From Streptomyces sp. MP131-18 (GTDB lineage Bacteria; Actinomycetota; Actinomycetes; Streptomycetales; Streptomycetaceae), in the NCBI RefSeq assembly GCF_001984575.1, contig NZ_LZNS01000001.1:4134915-4198914 (forward strand): a stretch of 64,000 nt of DNA, given 5' to 3'. Position 1 is the first letter of the stretch. The number at the start of each line of letters is the position of its first letter. Under the pieces are notes generated by a model, which was not told the DNA's origin, did not search any database, and worked only from the letters and a program-made list of their open reading frames with translations. Of this stretch, positions 62,850 through 64,000 are shown in pieces. The position numbers and the translations under genes are program-made.

Positions 62850-63056
62850 ATGTGGCCGATCAACAGTGTGATGAGGTGCCCGGGGAGCCGACGGGGTCCG
62901 TGGCTGCGCGACGAGGGGATGAGTACCGCGGAGTACGCCGTGGGGACGATCGCGGCCGCCGCGCTCGCCGTGGTGCTGTACCAGGTCGTGACCTCGGGGG
63001 CGGTGAGCGATGCGTTGCAAGGGCTGGTCGAACGGGCGCTGGACACGGAGCCGTGA
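62850..63056 (+). CDS. DUF4244 Flp-pilin-like protein
   Basis: A 68-residue pilin precursor. A short basic leader ends before 'DEGMSTAEYAVGTIAAAALA', which has the Glu+5/Tyr+6-like pair of Flp pilins, followed by 'VVLYQVVTSGAVSDALQGLV'. The likely prepilin cleavage is just before Met24 or nearby, by a TadV-like peptidase that is not present in this window. GAAGGAG lies 9 bp upstream of the ATG. It is the structural subunit of the cluster. Confidence 0.85.
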   Translation: MWPINSVMRCPGSRRGPWLRDEGMSTAEYAVGTIAAAALAVVLYQVVTSGAVSDALQGLVERALDTEP

Positions 63057-63393
63057 CCGTGCGGGCGACCGCGGCTACCTCACGGCCGAGAGCGCGCTCG
63101 TGATTCCCTCGCTGGTCCTGCTGCTCGGTCTGCTGCTGTGGGGCCTGGCCGCGGTCGCCGTCTCGGCCCAGTGCGGGGACGCCGCCCGCGCCGGTGCACG
63201 GGCGGCGGCCCGGGGCGAGTCGTCCGCGGCAGTGCAGCGCATCGCGGGCGCCGCGGCCCCCGAAGGGGCCGAGGTGCGGGTGACGCGGGAGGGCGAGCTG
63301 TACCGGGTGGCCGTGTCGGCCGCCACGCCGGGCCCCGGCGCGCTGACCTTGCCGGTCACCGGGGAGGCGGTGGCCCATGCCGAGGGCGGCTGA
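63010..63393 (+). CDS. TadE-like minor pilin
   Basis: The TadE-like signature 'DRGYLTAESALVIPSLVLLL' and 'GLLLWGLAAVAVSAQCGDAA' is followed by a short beta domain with 'AEVRVTREGELYRVAVSAA'. The only in-frame ATG (63010) lies inside the DUF4244 gene with no good ribosome site, while a well-placed GTG at 63053 (overlapping the DUF4244 stop) is in another frame. A one-base indel near 63056-63075, real or a sequencing error, would explain this. Otherwise the start is unusual. Confidence 0.75.
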   Translation: MRCKGWSNGRWTRSRDRAGDRGYLTAESALVIPSLVLLLGLLLWGLAAVAVSAQCGDAARAGARAAARGESSAAVQRIAGAAAPEGAEVRVTREGELYRVAVSAATPGPGALTLPVTGEAVAHAEGG

Positions 63394-63751
63394 GCGGCGC
63401 GCCGCGGCAGGCGCGGGGGACCGGGGGTCGGCGACCGTCTGGGCGGCGCTGTGCGCCATGCTGCTCTGCCTGGTCTTCGCCGCGGTGCTCACGCTGGGGC
63501 AGGTGACCGGGGCCAGGCAGCGCGCCGCCGCTGCCGCCGATCTGGCGGCGCTCGCCGCCGCCGACGTGGCGCCGGACGGCGCGGAGGCGGCGTGCGCGCT
63601 GGCCCGGCGGGTCGCCGGGGCCCAGGGGGCCCGGCTGGTCCGCTGTCATGTCGGCGGTGAGATCGCCGATCTCACCGCCGAGGCCAGGGCCGGTCCCTAC
63701 AGCGTCCGGGTCAGAGCCCGGGCGGGCCCTGGTGACGCAGCAGCTCCGTGA
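63377..63751 (+). CDS. TadE/G-like secreted/pilus-associated protein (Rv3654c type)
   Basis: A 124-residue protein with one N-terminal membrane helix ('ATVWAALCAMLLCLVFAAVL') and 'QRAAAAADLAALAAADVAPD', the Flp-pilus TadE/TadG-like pattern of Rv3654c family members, then two Cys in 'EAACALARRV' and 'LVRCHVGGEI'. The start overlaps the TadE-like gene by 17 bp. Its 3' end overlaps the convergent helicase by 41 bp. Confidence 0.8.
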   Translation: MPRAAERRAAAGAGDRGSATVWAALCAMLLCLVFAAVLTLGQVTGARQRAAAAADLAALAAADVAPDGAEAACALARRVAGAQGARLVRCHVGGEIADLTAEARAGPYSVRVRARAGPGDAAAP

Positions 63752-64000
63752 GGATGCGGAGGGCACCGGCCTTGTGCAGCGGCTCGTTGCCATTGCCGCA
63801 CTTGGGCGACTGGACGCACGATGGGCAGCCGCTCGCGCACTCGCAGGCCGCGATGGCGTCCCGGGTGGCGGTCAGCCAGCGTCCGGCGGTGTGGAACGCC
63901 CGCTCCGCGAAGCCGGCGCCGCCCGGGTGACCGTCATGGACGAACACCGTGGGCAGCAGGGTGTCCGGGTGCAGGGCCGTGGAGACGCCGCCGATGTCCC
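63711..64000 (-). CDS. DEAD/DEAH helicase with DUF1998, C-terminal part (runs off window)
   Basis: The minus strand reads 'IGGVSTALHPDTLLPTVFVH', 'DGHPGGAGFAERAFHTAGRW', and the Cys cluster 'CECASGCPSCVQSPKCGNGN' typical of the DUF1998 zinc site in Lhr/MrfA-like helicases. It then ends 'RILTELLRHQGPPGL'. Only the last about 96 codons are present. Mycobacterial and Bacillus relatives act in DNA repair. Its position next to the tad cluster is, from memory, conserved in Streptomyces and mycobacteria. Confidence 0.88.
   Translation of the reverse strand, partial: DIGGVSTALHPDTLLPTVFVHDGHPGGAGFAERAFHTAGRWLTATRDAIAACECASGCPSCVQSPKCGNGNEPLHKAGALRILTELLRHQGPPGL

Overview
The window is a high-GC actinobacterial chromosome segment, almost certainly from Streptomyces or a very close relative. 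The evidence is third-position GC bias, frequent GTG starts, WblA, a SpoIIE-type phosphatase, an AfsR/SARP regulator, a 6C-type small RNA, a degenerate-P-loop Ssd/Tad pilus cluster, and a core order (SRP RNA, dnaX, ybaB, recR, DUF5063, ask, sigma factor) that I recall from other streptomycetes. Order statements about other genomes are from memory and were not searched here.

1-5600 is a decayed tRNA-Ser(GGA) integration zone. The intact tRNA (5511-5595, minus strand) has a second copy of its 3' half at 1085-1137. Integrase remnants end just before each copy, so two elements appear to have integrated in succession at one tRNA. Between the copies lie a broken pentapeptide-repeat/channel-like gene, an intact secreted AA10 lytic polysaccharide monooxygenase with a CebR-like operator and a TTA codon, an IS630 fragment, and an inactivated IS3-family element with perfect 26-bp ends.

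5600-26900 is core genome: SRP RNA, dnaX, ybaB, recR, a DUF5063 gene, a GAF/PAS/SpoIIE phosphatase, aspartokinase with an internal beta-subunit start, a sigma factor with an overlapping membrane partner, SURF1, an S9 peptidase, RidA, two ArsA-like ATPases, wblA divergent from a class A penicillin-binding protein, a GatB/YqeY protein and a phosphoesterase.

26900-28610 is a second, smaller tRNA island at tRNA-Pro(CGG): a dead integrase, a membrane-tethered receiver-domain protein carrying a TTA codon, and a degenerate tRNA-Pro 3' copy. 28700-36810 is accessory metabolism: a serine beta-lactamase-fold hydrolase, a MerR regulator divergent from an F420/FMN-type oxidoreductase with a clear MerR operator, and a redox operon (ThDP enzyme, F420/NADP dinucleotide-binding protein, giant FAD/Fe-S dehydrogenase).

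36900-57300 holds two Nudix hydrolases, an MBL-fold hydrolase, Crp, endonuclease III, a CvpA-trypsin membrane protease, a DHA2 efflux pump divergent from an AfsR-like regulator across a symmetric set of 11-bp repeats, an epoxide-hydrolase-like enzyme with a holin-like protein, acetyl-CoA synthetase, a SulP-carbonic anhydrase fusion, a deacetylase-like lipoprotein, a MinD/CooC-like ATPase and a degenerate Fic-like protein. 57580-64000 holds a membrane-anchored HAD phosphatase, a 6C RNA, a pair of DnaA-box-like sequences, the Ssd/TadA/TadB/TadC/DUF4244/TadE-like cluster, and the C-terminus of a DUF1998-type helicase running off the window.
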